Source of the DNA: Solidesulfovibrio carbinolicus
Lineage (GTDB): Bacteria > Desulfobacterota > Desulfovibrionia > Desulfovibrionales > Desulfovibrionaceae
DNA length: 64,000 nucleotides
NCBI RefSeq assembly: GCF_004135975.1
Contig: NZ_CP026538.1
Span: 1,798,001-1,862,000 of the forward strand
Reading direction: 5' to 3'
Positions 9,699 through 17,264 of the stretch are shown here, one piece after another. A program made the position numbers and the translations under genes. Position 1 is the first letter of the stretch. Every line of letters starts with the position of its first letter. The notes beneath the pieces were generated by a model that worked only from the letters and a program-made list of their open reading frames with translations, searched no databases and was not told the DNA's origin.

Positions 9699-10367
9699 CT
9701 AGGCTTTCGGTTTCACGATTCTGGCTACGAACACGAGAAGCGCCACGCAGGCCACGGAAATGAGCAGCACCAGTTCGTTGGCCAGGGCGTCGTTGCCGGC
9801 CTGGGTGGCGCTGTACACGGCAAGGGACAGGGTTTGGGTCTTGCCCGGCAGATTGCCGGCCACCATGAGCGTGGCCCCGAACTCGCCCATGGCCCGGGCC
9901 AGGGCCAGCACAACGCCGGCCACGACCCCGCGCAGGGCCAGGGGAAACGACACCCGCAAAAAGATGGCCGTCTCCGAAGCCCCAAGCGTCCTGGCCGCGT
10001 TTTCCAGATTGCCGTCCACGCCCTCGAAGGCCGCCCTGGCCGAACGGTAGACCAGGGGGAAGGCCACCACCGCAGCCGCCACCACCGCGCCCTGCCAGGT
10101 GAACATGATGGTCACCCCAAAGGTGTCCCACAGCCAGGAGCCGATGATCCCGCGCCGGCCGAGCACCACGATGATGTAGTAGCCAAGGACCGTGGGCGGC
10201 AGCACCATGGGCAGGGTCAGCACGGCGTCGACGACGTCGCGGCCGGGGAAATCGCGCACCTGGGCCAGTCGGGCCAGACAAACCGCCGGCAGGGCGGCCA
10301 GGGCCGTGGCCAGGGTGGCCACCTTGAAGGTGAGGAGCAGGGGCGGCAGCACGCTGGCGTCAAACAT
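9699..10367 (-). CDS. modB: Molybdate ABC transporter, permease ModB
   Basis: A 222-residue inner-membrane permease with about five transmembrane segments and the cytoplasmic EAA loop ENAARTLGASETAIFLRVSFPLALRGVVAG that docks on ModC. The motif LPMVLPPTVLGYY is typical of ModB. First gene of modBAC. Upstream (10440-10490) there is an imperfect repeat TGACAT...ATGTCA, but no convincing ModE box. Confidence 0.93.
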   Translation of the reverse strand: MFDASVLPPLLLTFKVATLATALAALPAVCLARLAQVRDFPGRDVVDAVLTLPMVLPPTVLGYYIIVVLGRRGIIGSWLWDTFGVTIMFTWQGAVVAAAVVAFPLVYRSARAAFEGVDGNLENAARTLGASETAIFLRVSFPLALRGVVAGVVLALARAMGEFGATLMVAGNLPGKTQTLSLAVYSATQAGNDALANELVLLISVACVALLVFVARIVKPKA

Positions 10368-10586
10368 GAAAAGGCGTCTCCCGTGTCAGTTGCCGCTGCG
10401 CCTTGACACAATGAAAGCCATTTATGTCGCGGCGGACAATACTCGTGGCAGCCTACATGACATCATCGCGTAAAGTATAGAATGTCACGGCAAAAATAAA
10501 AGAAGTGTCGCTATTGCCGAAATCAAGCCCTGCCGCGTCACGCTTGTCGGTAATGCGTGAGAGTCACTTGTTTTAAATGTATCGTG

Positions 10587-10715
10587 TCAGTCGCTTTGCT
10601 TGCGCTTCTCGCTTCGGCGGCTGCGCCTGTCGTCGTGCTCCACAGGACAGGGAACAGGCGCGGGCTCTTTGCGAAGAAGCCTCTCAAGCAGGGCTTCGAT
10701 AAGGGGCACGAGCAT
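10587..10715 (-). CDS. Possible 42-residue small protein
   Basis: The frame MLVPLIEALLERLLRKEPAPV... begins 5 bp after a perfect AGGAGG ribosome site. It has a short amphipathic hydrophobic N-terminal helix, then a proline-rich turn and a very basic tail ending RRSEKRKQSD. That looks like a small membrane-associated peptide. The strong ribosome site is the main evidence; length and lack of homologues known to me keep this tentative. A CCGACA-TATT-TGTCGG palindrome lies about 125 bp upstream. Confidence 0.45.
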   Translation of the reverse strand: MLVPLIEALLERLLRKEPAPVPCPVEHDDRRSRRSEKRKQSD

Positions 10716-11142
10716 GGCAGCCTCCTGGGTTCGTTCTTGAATAGCAAACTTGGTGCCATGGCAGATGCCCCGGCAATGCCCGAAAGTATAACGCCTTGGC
10801 CGGCAAAGGGAAGCGGCGTCGCCAAAAACGACGTTATTGTCCGACATATTTGTCGGTTGTCGTTGGCGGCAAGGACCGCTTGGCCGGGGATGGAGCCGGC
10901 CGTCAGGGCAGCGCCGGGATTGTGGGGAGTGGCAGCTCTGCGGCGAGGCCGCGCGCGGCTGGTAAAGCCGCTCGACTGTGCGGTGAAGAACCGGCCAGGG
11001 GCCGGCGAGGCCGTGTGTGGGCGGGAAGGCCAGAAAAGGCGTTGCCGCGGAAGCCCGAAGCGTCGCCGGGCCAGAGCCGGAAACAAGGCATTGCCGCCCA
11101 AGCCGGCTCGGCCCTCGCGGCGGTCTGGGGAGCGGTCCGGGC
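10716..11142. other. Gap of 427 bp with no convincing gene
   Basis: Short frames exist on both strands but lack ribosome sites and family-like sequence. The only clear signal is the palindrome at 10841-10856. Part of the region is very GC-rich (10950-11060). Confidence 0.5.
10841..10856. promoter_or_regulatory. Palindrome CCGACA-TATT-TGTCGG, possible operator
   Basis: Perfect 6-bp arms. It shares the pattern GACAWATTTGTC(G) with a perfect palindrome at 16997-17008 in the nifE upstream region, so the same regulator may bind both. The regulator is not identified. Confidence 0.4.
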
Positions 11143-11808
11143 TCAGCTCAGCACGGACAGGGCCTGGTCGAGATAGGAACCAATGGCCTGTTTGGCCGGT
11201 TCGGGCAGCTTACGAAACTTGAGCCCCAGTTCCAGCCGGCGGCCGGACAGGGAGACGCGTTTGACCACCCCGGTCAGGGCCGTGTCCGGGGATTGGCCGA
11301 AAAGGCCGCAGCGCAACAGCACGTCGTCGTCTATGGCTACGGCCGGGGCCTTGGCCGGCGCGGTCTCGGGCAATGCGGCGGAAAACAGGCAGCCCGAGTG
11401 GCTGAGGTCCAGGACCATGCCCGCCAGATCGGCCCCGGCCACGCTGGCCTGGCCCGGCAGGCAGCAGGCCACCCGGGGGTGGCGGCGCAGGTCGTGGGAT
11501 TCGAGCTTTTTGGGAAAGGTGAAAAAGACCAGGGGAAAGGGAATTTGGATAAATCGGATGACCTGGGTGGAAAAGCCCACCACCGTTCCTTCGTGGAGAT
11601 AGCGCACGATGGCCGTATTGTCGGGATACAGGAGTTGGTAGAGGGCCTCGCGGCCGGTGTCCGGCACGGCCGGAGCCTGGGTGACGACGAAACGGCCGCG
11701 CACATGGCCCACGCAGACCGTGGCCAGCTTGTCCGGCAACCCGGACAGTTCCAGGATGACCTTGGCCCCGGGCGGGCAGTGGAAGTGGTTGAGGTCCGGG
11801 ACGCTCAT
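11143..11808 (-). CDS. PilZ-domain protein (YcgR-like flagellar brake class)
   Basis: A 221-residue protein with an N-terminal YcgR-type beta-barrel (about 1-100) and a C-terminal PilZ domain. The c-di-GMP-binding motifs are RxxxR at 108-112 (RRHPR) and DLSHSG at 134-139. It is expected to bind c-di-GMP in the cytoplasm and modulate motility or exopolysaccharide. Its ATG overlaps the TGA of the upstream TPR gene by four bases (ATGA), so the two are translationally coupled. Diguanylate cyclases elsewhere in the genome (one at 41753) would supply the ligand. Confidence 0.85.
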   Translation of the reverse strand: MSVPDLNHFHCPPGAKVILELSGLPDKLATVCVGHVRGRFVVTQAPAVPDTGREALYQLLYPDNTAIVRYLHEGTVVGFSTQVIRFIQIPFPLVFFTFPKKLESHDLRRHPRVACCLPGQASVAGADLAGMVLDLSHSGCLFSAALPETAPAKAPAVAIDDDVLLRCGLFGQSPDTALTGVVKRVSLSGRRLELGLKFRKLPEPAKQAIGSYLDQALSVLS

Positions 11809-12635
11809 GACGGGCTACCGCCTTCGGAATAAGCCCCGGCAGCGCCGTTTTTGGCCAGAAAATCTCGGTACTTGCGGGCGGCGTCAAAAGCGGGGTCCAG
11901 GGACAGGGCGGTTTCCAGGTGGCTGACGGCCCTGTCGATATGCCCGGATTCGGCCAGGGCGCGGGCGATGTTGAAATGCAGATTCTCGTCGGCGTCGTTG
12001 TGTTCCAGGGCCTTGCCGTAAAAGGCGATGGCCTCGGTGAAATGCTTTTCCTTGCGCAGGCTGATGCCGAATTCGTTGAACAGATGGCGTTCCTGTTCCT
12101 GGAAGATGGCGTCGTTGCTTATGAGCCGGCGCATGGCCGCGGCCAGCTTCTTGCCGTCGCCCTTGTGCATGTGGATCTTGCCGAGCTCGATGTTGGCCTT
12201 GGGATGCTTCTCGTCCAGGAGCAGGGCCTTGCAGAATTCCTTTTCCGCCGCGTCCAGGTCGTCCTCGGCCAGGTACTTGTCGGCCTGGGCCAGCTTCTTT
12301 TTGAGCGAATCGACAAAGGGCAGGCAGCGCTTTTCGTAATATCCGACTTCAGGAGTGTAGTTTTTGATGAATTCGCCCTTGGTGACGATGGCCAGCGGCC
12401 CCGAGGGGATGGAGTTGGCGTTAAGCGCCTGCACTACATATTCGTCGTCCTCGGTACGGCGCACGAACCACAGGGTTTTTTGTTCATAGGTGCGGGTTGT
12501 GGCGCCGTGGCCGGTGCCTGCCGCCTTGACCAGGGAATAGACGCCGAGGATGCGGCAATGGGCCAGCGGGTTCTCGTCGTGATCCTCGTTGTGCTCGGGG
12601 ACGGCCGTCGTATCAGTGGGCACAGATGATTCCAT
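11805..12635 (-). CDS. Tetratricopeptide-repeat protein
   Basis: A 276-residue cytoplasmic protein. Residues 25-110 form an N-terminal domain of unknown fold (with QKTLWFVRRTEDDEYVVQALNANS). Helical repeats run from about 112 to 265; clear TPR units include AEKEFCKALLLDEKHPKANI and SHLETALSLDPAFDAARKY. It is probably a scaffold or adaptor. The gene is coupled to the PilZ gene by ATGA overlap, which suggests the two proteins act together. No ribosome site of note precedes the ATG. Confidence 0.8.
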   Translation of the reverse strand: MESSVPTDTTAVPEHNEDHDENPLAHCRILGVYSLVKAAGTGHGATTRTYEQKTLWFVRRTEDDEYVVQALNANSIPSGPLAIVTKGEFIKNYTPEVGYYEKRCLPFVDSLKKKLAQADKYLAEDDLDAAEKEFCKALLLDEKHPKANIELGKIHMHKGDGKKLAAAMRRLISNDAIFQEQERHLFNEFGISLRKEKHFTEAIAFYGKALEHNDADENLHFNIARALAESGHIDRAVSHLETALSLDPAFDAARKYRDFLAKNGAAGAYSEGGSPS

Positions 12636-12787
12636 GGTTTTGAAGTCGAAGGAACAATGAAAAACCGCTGGGCAAAGGAATTTACGGATTATCCAAGGGG
12701 TTGAGGAATCGCGTCAACAGCTCTTCCCAGGGCGGACCACAAAGTCCCACTTCAACACTGCTGAACTACACCTTCGTAAGCATGTTG

Positions 12788-12824
12788 TCAAAACAAAGAC
12801 GGCGTTTCGTCACAACGAAACGCC
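12788..12824 (-). terminator. Intrinsic terminator of the nifENB operon
   Basis: On the minus strand, GGCGTTTCGT / ACGAAACGCC (10 bp, 4-nt loop) is followed by GTCTTTGTTTT. It lies 42 bp after the nifB stop codon. Confidence 0.85.
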
Positions 12825-12865
12825 GCCTTAGGGTTTGCATCGGGGCTTGACGGTCGTCTGCCCGG

Positions 12866-14134
12866 CTAGCAGCCTTCGCCGCCTCCGCCGCAGCAGGCCT
12901 TGCCCAGGCCCTTACGCCGGCTCTTGAGCTTGGACAGGTCGCCCGCGCCGTAGACCTCGGCCAGGGCCGATTCCACCAGACCCGAGCATTCGTAGGGCAG
13001 CACCCCGGAATCGGCCAGAACCTTGCGCGGCGTCTCGCCGCAGGCGGCGATGAGCACGGCCCGGCAATCCAGAAGAAGCTTGGCCATGTCGATCCAGCGC
13101 TTGGTGCCGCCGCCCGGTTCGGGCGCGTAGCGGTCCTCGACAAAGACGAAGTTGTCGCCGTCCTGCTTCCATATCTGGAACTTGTGCGCCTCGCCCAGGT
13201 GCATGTTGACGAGCAGCCCCTCGCGGCTGGCCACGGCGACGTAGGGCCGCTTGGAAAGGTCCACGCCCGGCAGCGCCTTGGCGCAATCGCCCAGGATGCC
13301 GGCCATCTCGCCCGAGAGATCCTTGCCCAAAAGGCCCACGGCGTCGGCCCGGCAACGCTTGCAATGGGTCATCTGGGGCACCACGTCCTTGGCCTTCTCG
13401 CGCAGGTTGTGGATGAGCTCGTGGGTAGGGGCGGGCACGTCGGCAAAGGGCGTGTCGGCCACCGGGAAGATGGGCATGATGTTTTGGATGTCCACGCCAA
13501 GCTCCGACAGGGTCTTGGAGACCTCCAGTACGTGATGGTCGTTGACGCCCGGGATGACGATGGTGTTCGATTTGACGATGACGTCGTGTTCCTTGAGGAT
13601 CTTAATACCTTCGAGCTGGCGGGACAGCAGCAGGGCGGCCGCGGCCTCGCCCCGCAGGATGACCTTGCCGTCGCGGGCCCAGGAATAGACCTTGGCCCCG
13701 ATTTTCGGGTCCACGGCGTTGACCGTGACGGTGACGTGGGTGACGCCCAGTTCGGCCAGGGTCTTGGCATGGGTCGGCAGGGCCAGCCCGTTGGTGGACA
13801 GGCAGAAAAGCAGATGCGGGTACTTGTCCTTGAGAAGCGCGATGGTCTCGATGGTCTCGGGGTTGGCCAGGGGGTCGCCCGGGCCGGCGATGCCGACCAC
13901 GGTGATGCGGGGCTCTTTTTCCAGGACCTTGTCCATGTAAAGCAGGGCCTGGGCCGGGGAGAGCACGGCGCTGGTGACGCCCGGGCGCGATTCGCTGACG
14001 CAATCGTACTTCCGGTTGCAGAAGTTGCACATGATGTTGCACTTCGGCGCGATGGGCAGGTGGACGCGGCCGCAGGTTCCGGCGGATTCGCGATTAAAGC
14101 ACGGGTGCTTGGAGAGGTCCTTTTCGGTGGTCAT
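12866..14134 (-). CDS. nifB: FeMo-cofactor biosynthesis radical SAM protein NifB
   Basis: A 422-residue NifB. The radical SAM cluster motif C-x3-C-x2-C is at Cys32, Cys36 and Cys39 (CNIMCNFC), with the GIAGPGDPLANP SAM-contact motif after it. A C-terminal NifX-like domain (from about 290; AVASREGLLVNMHLGEAHKF) is fused, and the protein ends in CCGGGGEGC. NifB fuses [4Fe-4S] pairs and inserts carbide to make NifB-co, the precursor of the nitrogenase cofactor passed to NifEN. It starts 12 bp after nifN with an AAAGGAG site. The structural nifHDK genes are not in this window. Confidence 0.97.
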   Translation of the reverse strand: MTTEKDLSKHPCFNRESAGTCGRVHLPIAPKCNIMCNFCNRKYDCVSESRPGVTSAVLSPAQALLYMDKVLEKEPRITVVGIAGPGDPLANPETIETIALLKDKYPHLLFCLSTNGLALPTHAKTLAELGVTHVTVTVNAVDPKIGAKVYSWARDGKVILRGEAAAALLLSRQLEGIKILKEHDVIVKSNTIVIPGVNDHHVLEVSKTLSELGVDIQNIMPIFPVADTPFADVPAPTHELIHNLREKAKDVVPQMTHCKRCRADAVGLLGKDLSGEMAGILGDCAKALPGVDLSKRPYVAVASREGLLVNMHLGEAHKFQIWKQDGDNFVFVEDRYAPEPGGGTKRWIDMAKLLLDCRAVLIAACGETPRKVLADSGVLPYECSGLVESALAEVYGAGDLSKLKSRRKGLGKACCGGGGEGC

Positions 14135-14146
14135 GATCGCGCTCCT

Positions 14147-15502
14147 TTAGAGATAGCCGTAACCCACGGCGCTGTCTTCCTGCTTGCGTTCCAAGACGAC
14201 GTTGACGAGGCGGTCGAAAAGTTCCAGGGCGCCGCCGTAGGCCACATGGCGCATGCGCTGGCCGCCGAAGCGGTCGTGGATGGGGAAGCCCACCCGCATA
14301 AGCGGCACGTTCCAGGCCTTGGCGTAGGTGTAGCCCTTGCTGTGGCCGACCAGCAGATCCGGGGCCAGGTCGGCCGCCTGCTCGGCGATGTCGTGGAAGT
14401 CCACGCCTTCGCGCGCCTCGGGCGGTTCGGGCAAAAGCCCCTCGGTCACGGCGGCGAGCTGGGCCTTGAAATTCTTGCAGGTCGCGCCCGTGGCGCACAG
14501 GATGGGCTTGACCCCGATTTCGGCCAGAAAGGCCGTCATGGCGATGACGAGGTCTTCCTCGCCGTAGACGATGGCGCGCTTGCCGGCCACGTACTTGTGG
14601 CCGTCCACATAGGCGTCCACCAGCCGGCCGCGCTCATCCTGGTACTTCTTGGGGGTGGGGATGCCGGTCAGGTCTTCCAGGGCGGCGAAAAAGGCGTCGG
14701 ACTCGCGGATGCCGACCGGGATGCCGACCCGGAGGTTTTTGACGCCAAAGCGCCTTTCCAGGTTGGCCCCGGCCGATTCGGCCACATGGCTGGCCCGGCC
14801 GCATTCGATGGACCCCAGGGACCCGGACATGGCCCGGATGTCGGCCAGGGTGGTGCCGCCGGCCGGCAGCTTTTCGTAGTCGAGCAGGGCCGGCCGGTCC
14901 ATGGAGTCGGAGATGTCGGGCAGGATGGTGGCGTCCACGCCGAAGTCGGCCAGGATGTCCTTGAGGTGGCGCAGGTCGGCCGGCGACACCAGGCCCGGCA
15001 TCAGATTGACGCGCCGCTGGGGCTCAGCCTTTTGCGTGACGAGCTGGCCGGCCAGGGCGGCCACGGCGGCGTGCCAGCCTTCCATGTGGGTGCCGGAGTA
15101 GCTCGGGGTGGAGACGTGGACGATCTCGGGCAGGGGCAGGTCGGCGAACTCCTTGCGAAATTCGGCCAAGAGCCGGGGCACGTCGTCGCCGATGGTTTCG
15201 GTCAGGCAGGTGGTGGCCACGCCGACCACCGACGCGCCGTACTTGCTCATGACGTTTAAGATGCCCTTCTTGAGATTGGGGCCGCCGCCGAACACGGCCT
15301 GCTTTTCGCCCAGGGCCGAGGAAGCGATGTCCATGGGCTCGCGGAAATGGCTGATGATGTAGCGGCGCATGTAGGTGGCGCAGCCCTGGGAGCCGTGCAG
15401 GAAGGGGATGGCCCCTTCGACGCCCCGGAAGGCCAGGGCGGCGCCCAGCGGCGTACACAGCTTGCAGGCGTTGGTGGTGGAGACGTAGGGCGAGTCGCTC
15501 AT
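14147..15502 (-). CDS. nifN: Nitrogenase cofactor scaffold subunit NifN
   Basis: A 451-residue NifK paralogue with P-cluster-type cysteines near the N-terminus (NACKLCTPLG, Cys13/Cys16, and GSQGCATY, Cys41) and TTCLTETIGDD. With NifE it forms the tetramer on which NifB-co matures to FeMo-co. The ATG at 15502 overlaps the nifE stop (ATGA), so the subunits are translationally coupled. The preceding part of the open frame is the nifE gene in another frame and was excluded. Confidence 0.95.
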   Translation of the reverse strand: MSDSPYVSTTNACKLCTPLGAALAFRGVEGAIPFLHGSQGCATYMRRYIISHFREPMDIASSALGEKQAVFGGGPNLKKGILNVMSKYGASVVGVATTCLTETIGDDVPRLLAEFRKEFADLPLPEIVHVSTPSYSGTHMEGWHAAVAALAGQLVTQKAEPQRRVNLMPGLVSPADLRHLKDILADFGVDATILPDISDSMDRPALLDYEKLPAGGTTLADIRAMSGSLGSIECGRASHVAESAGANLERRFGVKNLRVGIPVGIRESDAFFAALEDLTGIPTPKKYQDERGRLVDAYVDGHKYVAGKRAIVYGEEDLVIAMTAFLAEIGVKPILCATGATCKNFKAQLAAVTEGLLPEPPEAREGVDFHDIAEQAADLAPDLLVGHSKGYTYAKAWNVPLMRVGFPIHDRFGGQRMRHVAYGGALELFDRLVNVVLERKQEDSAVGYGYL

Positions 15503-16884
15503 AGGGCCTCCTTCTTGGCGGCTTCGGCCTTGGCCATGGCTTCGCGGCGGGGGACGAACCGCCAGATGGGGCTGGTGGCCGAGGCGTGGACCTCGCGGGC
15601 AAAGTTGAGCATCCCGACAAAGCCTTCCAGGGCTTCCTTGCGTTCGTGGTTGTGGTCGCAAAAGCCGACCCCGAGCTTGTGGGCGATGGGCCGCTCCTTG
15701 ACGCCGCCGACGAAGAGGTCGACGTCGAGTTCCTTGACGAACTTCGAGAGTTCCAAGGGGTTGGAGTCGTCCACGATGACCGTGCCCGGGTCGCAGATGG
15801 CGGCCAGCTCCTCGTAGTCTTCCTTGGTGCCGGTCTGGGAGCCGACCAGTACGACCTTCATGCCCAGGTGGCGGAAGGCCTTGATGAGCGAAAAAGCCTT
15901 GAACGCGCCGCCGACGTAAATGGCGACCTTCTTGCCTTCAAGATCCTTGCGGTACTGTCCGAGCTGGGGCAGCAGCACCGAGAGTTCCTCGCGCACCACC
16001 TGCTGGGCGCGTTCCATGATGCCCGGGTCGCGGTCCTTGAAGTGTTCGGCCACGGCGTAGAGGGAGTCGGCCATGTCCTCGATGCCGAGGTAGGAAGCCC
16101 GGATAAACGGGATGCCGTACTTGTCCTGCATCATCTTGGCCAGTTCCATGGTGGCCCCGGAGCACTGCACGACGTTGAGGGCCGCGCCGTGCGCCCGGCG
16201 GATGTCGTCCACCCGGCCGTCGCCGGTGATGTTGGCCACGGTCGTAACACCCATGCGCTTGAAGTAGTCGCGGATGATCCAGATCTCGCCGGCCAGGTTG
16301 AAGTCGCCCAGGATGTTGATGGAGATGGGGCTGATGTCGGAAATGTCGCCCGTGCCGGTCAGGGTGAACATGGCCTTGCAGGCGGCGGTGTAGCCTTCGC
16401 GCTTGTTGCCCTTGAAGCCTTCGGACTGGACCGGGATGACCGGGATGCCGGTCTTCTCGGCCACGTCGCGGCACACCGCGCCCACGTCGTCGCCGATGAT
16501 GCCCACGATGCAGGTGGCGTAGACAAAGGCCGCCTTGGGCTTATGGCGTTCGATAAGTTCGAGCAGGGCGGCCTTGAGCTTTTTCTCACCGCCGAAAATG
16601 ACGTCCTTTTCCTGGAGATCGGTGGAAAAGCTCAGGCGGTGCAGTTCCGGGCCCGAGGACAGCGCGCCCCGGATGTCCCAGGTGTAGACGGCGCAGCCGA
16701 TGGGGCCGTGCACCAGGTGCAGGGCGTCGGCGATGGGGTAGAGCACCACGCGCGAGCCGCAAAAAACGCAAGCCCGCTGGGACACCGCTCCGGCCAGGCT
16801 GTCGCGGTTGCAGGCCAGCTCGAAGGGCCCCTCGCCGGTACGGTGGATCTGGTCCCGCCGCTCCTCGAAAATCGCCTGTTCCAT
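15499..16884 (-). CDS. nifE: Nitrogenase cofactor scaffold subunit NifE
   Basis: A 461-residue NifD paralogue. Cys39, Cys64 and Cys125 occupy the positions of the cluster-binding cysteines. The signature DHNHERKEALEGFVGM near the C-terminus is typical of NifE. It forms an alpha2beta2 scaffold with NifN. First gene of nifE-nifN-nifB, with an AAGGAGCG site before the ATG and a sigma-54-like promoter 45-60 bp upstream, so expression should be tied to nitrogen limitation through a NifA-type activator not encoded here. Confidence 0.96.
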   Translation of the reverse strand: MEQAIFEERRDQIHRTGEGPFELACNRDSLAGAVSQRACVFCGSRVVLYPIADALHLVHGPIGCAVYTWDIRGALSSGPELHRLSFSTDLQEKDVIFGGEKKLKAALLELIERHKPKAAFVYATCIVGIIGDDVGAVCRDVAEKTGIPVIPVQSEGFKGNKREGYTAACKAMFTLTGTGDISDISPISINILGDFNLAGEIWIIRDYFKRMGVTTVANITGDGRVDDIRRAHGAALNVVQCSGATMELAKMMQDKYGIPFIRASYLGIEDMADSLYAVAEHFKDRDPGIMERAQQVVREELSVLLPQLGQYRKDLEGKKVAIYVGGAFKAFSLIKAFRHLGMKVVLVGSQTGTKEDYEELAAICDPGTVIVDDSNPLELSKFVKELDVDLFVGGVKERPIAHKLGVGFCDHNHERKEALEGFVGMLNFAREVHASATSPIWRFVPRREAMAKAEAAKKEAL

Positions 16885-16928
16885 AACGCTCCTTTTCCTG
16901 TCGCCAATTGTCAGGACGAGCGTGACTT

Positions 16929-16944
16929 TACAAGGAGCGTGCCA
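16929..16944 (-). promoter_or_regulatory. Sigma-54 (-24/-12) promoter of nifE
   Basis: On the minus strand, TGGCACG-CTCC-TTGTA at 16944-16929. The consensus is TGGCACG-N4-TTGCA, so there is one mismatch, at the -12 C. Location 45 bp before nifE fits. No TGT-N10-ACA NifA site was found in the next 120 bp. Confidence 0.7.
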
Positions 16945-16996
16945 GATTTTAATTAACTGATTTTATTTGTTTATAGCGGTGGTGGGCGCGCCTTGA

Positions 16997-17053
16997 GACA
17001 AATTTGTCGCTGATCTCTCGACAGAATTGTAGATCGAGCGCGACCTTTGTCGG
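16997..17053. promoter_or_regulatory. Three tandem palindromic sites upstream of nifE
   Basis: GACAAATTTGTC (16997-17008, perfect), GACAGAATTGTA (17020-17031) and GACCTTTGTCGG (17042-17053) begin 23 and 22 bp apart, so they lie on one face of the helix. The spacing and location behind a sigma-54 promoter suggest a cooperative activator or repressor array. The binding protein is unknown. Confidence 0.45.
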
Positions 17054-17264
17054 AAAAATACGCGAGCCTGGACGAAACTCGTTTTGTCCGGCCGGCTCTT
17101 CCTCAAACGGCCTGTTTTGCTGCTCCATCGACTTGTTTGCCTGGTTCTCCAGGCCGCAAAAGGCTGGAATCGGTCTTCTGTCTGTTTTGACACAACCGGG
17201 CAAGGCGTCTACACGGCCCGAAAGCGTCGGCGCGCAGCCGGCCATGCCCCAGGAGGAAACGACG

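Larger units (their letters stand above)
16885..17264. other. Divergent regulatory region between nifE and the aldehyde dehydrogenase
   Basis: A 380-bp gap without a gene. It holds the sigma-54-like promoter for nifE, an AT-rich stretch (16945-16980) and three tandem near-palindromes at about 22-bp spacing (16997-17053). The ribosome site of the rightward gene is at 17251. Confidence 0.7.

Noticed and set aside
13184-15259. 691-codon rightward frame opposite nifN and nifB
   Set aside because: Antisense shadow of two well-supported nif genes.
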